Part shown: positions 6,435-6,995 of the stretch, in pieces
Layout: every line of letters starts with the position of its first letter
How positions within the stretch are numbered: position 1 is the stretch's first letter
From: Candidatus Dadabacteria bacterium
Lineage (GTDB): Bacteria > Desulfobacterota_D > UBA1144 > Nemesobacterales > CSP1-2
Direction of reading: 5' to 3'
NCBI GenBank assembly: GCA_022615255.1
Contig: JAKEHC010000007.1
Location: forward strand, 1-6,995
Length of the DNA: 6,995 bases
Position numbers and translations under genes: made by a program
The notes under the pieces: generated by a model
The model's database searches: none
The model's input: only the letters and a program-made list of their open reading frames with translations
Told to the model about the DNA's origin: nothing

Positions 6435-6995
6435 CTAACTCGCAAGAATTTCAGCAATTCTTGGGAGGATATATTCCGCCACGTCCCTTCGCGATCCGCC
6501 TCCTGTGATTATTAAATATCTCCCCTTGCAAACCTCCTCTGCACACCTTTTTACCTCTTTTACAAGCTCTATAAAAAAGTCCTGAGTCAAACCGATATCA
6601 CCGTAATCTCCCTCGCATGTATCATGTCCGAGAAAATGGAAGACCATTTCAGGCTTGAAGTCTTTGGCTCTTGTAAAGAACTCCCTTCTTACAAGAGCAA
6701 GATAATCCTTATCGTTTGAACGCCAGCCGACACCTACGCAGACATTTGTTCCATCTGCATGGCTCGAATCACAAAAACATACATGTAAAAGTGATGAGTC
6801 ATTCTTGAACATCTCCCTATCCCCATCTCCATGATGACAGTCTGTATCAAGGAGGGAAAGTTTATTCACCCCTAAACTTTCCCTTAACGTATATACTGCA
6901 GGCGCAACACAGTTTAAGTAAGTCCCACCCCATGCATGTTTCGGTCCTGCATGATGTCCTGATGCGCTATTGAATAAAAGCCCGTTTTTTAGCTC
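6435..6995 (-). CDS. Histone-deacetylase-family hydrolase, 5' end beyond window
   Basis: The reverse strand is open from the right edge to a TAG at 6437-6435, giving the last 186 residues of a longer protein. The family is arginase-fold zinc hydrolases: histone deacetylases, AcuC-like and acetylpolyamine amidohydrolases. Counting from the first visible residue, the His dyad is S-G-H14-H15-A. The zinc ligands are Asp52 and His54 in D-T-D-C-H-H-G-D-G, with the third in H-D125-T-C-E-G-D. These predict a Zn-dependent deacetylase acting on acetylated lysine, polyamine or a small amide. The C-terminal loop, which is usually GGGGY with the catalytic Tyr, reads G-G-G-S-R-R (165-170), so that Tyr is missing. 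The GTG at 6869 is codon 43 of the visible part and cannot be the start, since the His dyad lies upstream of it. The substrate cannot be told. It converges on the dehydrogenase gene. Confidence 0.88.
   Translation of the reverse strand, partial: ELKNGLLFNSASGHHAGPKHAWGGTYLNCVAPAVYTLRESLGVNKLSLLDTDCHHGDGDREMFKNDSSLLHVCFCDSSHADGTNVCVGVGWRSNDKDYLALVRREFFTRAKDFKPEMVFHFLGHDTCEGDYGDIGLTQDFFIELVKEVKRCAEEVCKGRYLIITGGGSRRDVAEYILPRIAEILAS
6443..6463. repeat. Perfect 8-bp inverted repeat at the 3' end of the HDAC-family gene
   Basis: CAAGAATT (6443-6450) and AATTCTTG (6456-6463) flank a 5-nt loop inside the last codons of the minus-strand gene. In either direction the RNA would fold into a hairpin. It is not followed by a T-run, so it is not a classical intrinsic terminator; it may protect or end the convergent transcripts. 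Confidence 0.5.

Noticed and set aside
6435..6869. HDAC-family gene beginning at the GTG at 6869
   Set aside because: The frame stays open to the window edge, and the upstream codons encode the family's G-H-H-A dyad, so the gene is 5'-truncated by the window.
1..6995. A defence island or other new multi-gene system made of the SNase-like, PIN-like and HDAC-like genes
   Set aside because: The genes face different ways, are spaced 100-320 nt apart and are separated by metabolic genes; nothing in the sequence ties them together.

Overview
This window (about 43% G+C by eye) reads as compact bacterial chromosome. It holds six protein genes and no RNA gene, insertion sequence, CRISPR array or phage gene that I can recognise. 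Lineage is inferred: the two-subunit indolepyruvate:ferredoxin oxidoreductase is the long form best known from Proteobacteria and related Gram-negative phyla. That fits a moderate-G+C deep-branching proteobacterium or Desulfobacterota-like organism, but the sequence does not fix the taxon.

Layout from left to right. Positions 1-361 (minus) are the 5' part of a staphylococcal-nuclease-like (SNase) protein that leaves the window. Positions 362-684 are a divergent intergenic region with promoter-like elements for both directions. Positions 685-2820 (plus) are iorA and 2997-4595 (plus) are iorB, separated by an unusually long 176-nt gap that has its own promoter-like signals and a tiny aromatic-rich frame. 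Positions 4785-5270 (plus) are a Mut7-C/DUF82 PIN-like RNase protein with a zinc ribbon. Positions 5372-6406 (plus) are a zinc-lobe medium-chain dehydrogenase/quinone reductase with a strong Shine-Dalgarno sequence. Positions 6435-6995 (minus, convergent) are the C-terminal part of a histone-deacetylase-family (HDAC) hydrolase that enters from beyond the right edge.

Functional reading. IorA and IorB together would decarboxylate aryl-pyruvates from Trp, Phe and Tyr transamination to aryl-acetyl-CoA and reduce ferredoxin, all in the cytoplasm. The other genes have no clear pathway link to IOR; gaps of 100-190 nt and separate promoter-like elements argue against one tight operon. The most notable points are the SNase-like gene at the left edge, an Asp in place of a cluster Cys in the IorA ferredoxin domain, and loss of the catalytic Tyr motif in the HDAC-like protein. 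Two more are loss of most catalytic-zinc ligands in the dehydrogenase and possible separate control of iorB. I see no convincing new multi-gene system.
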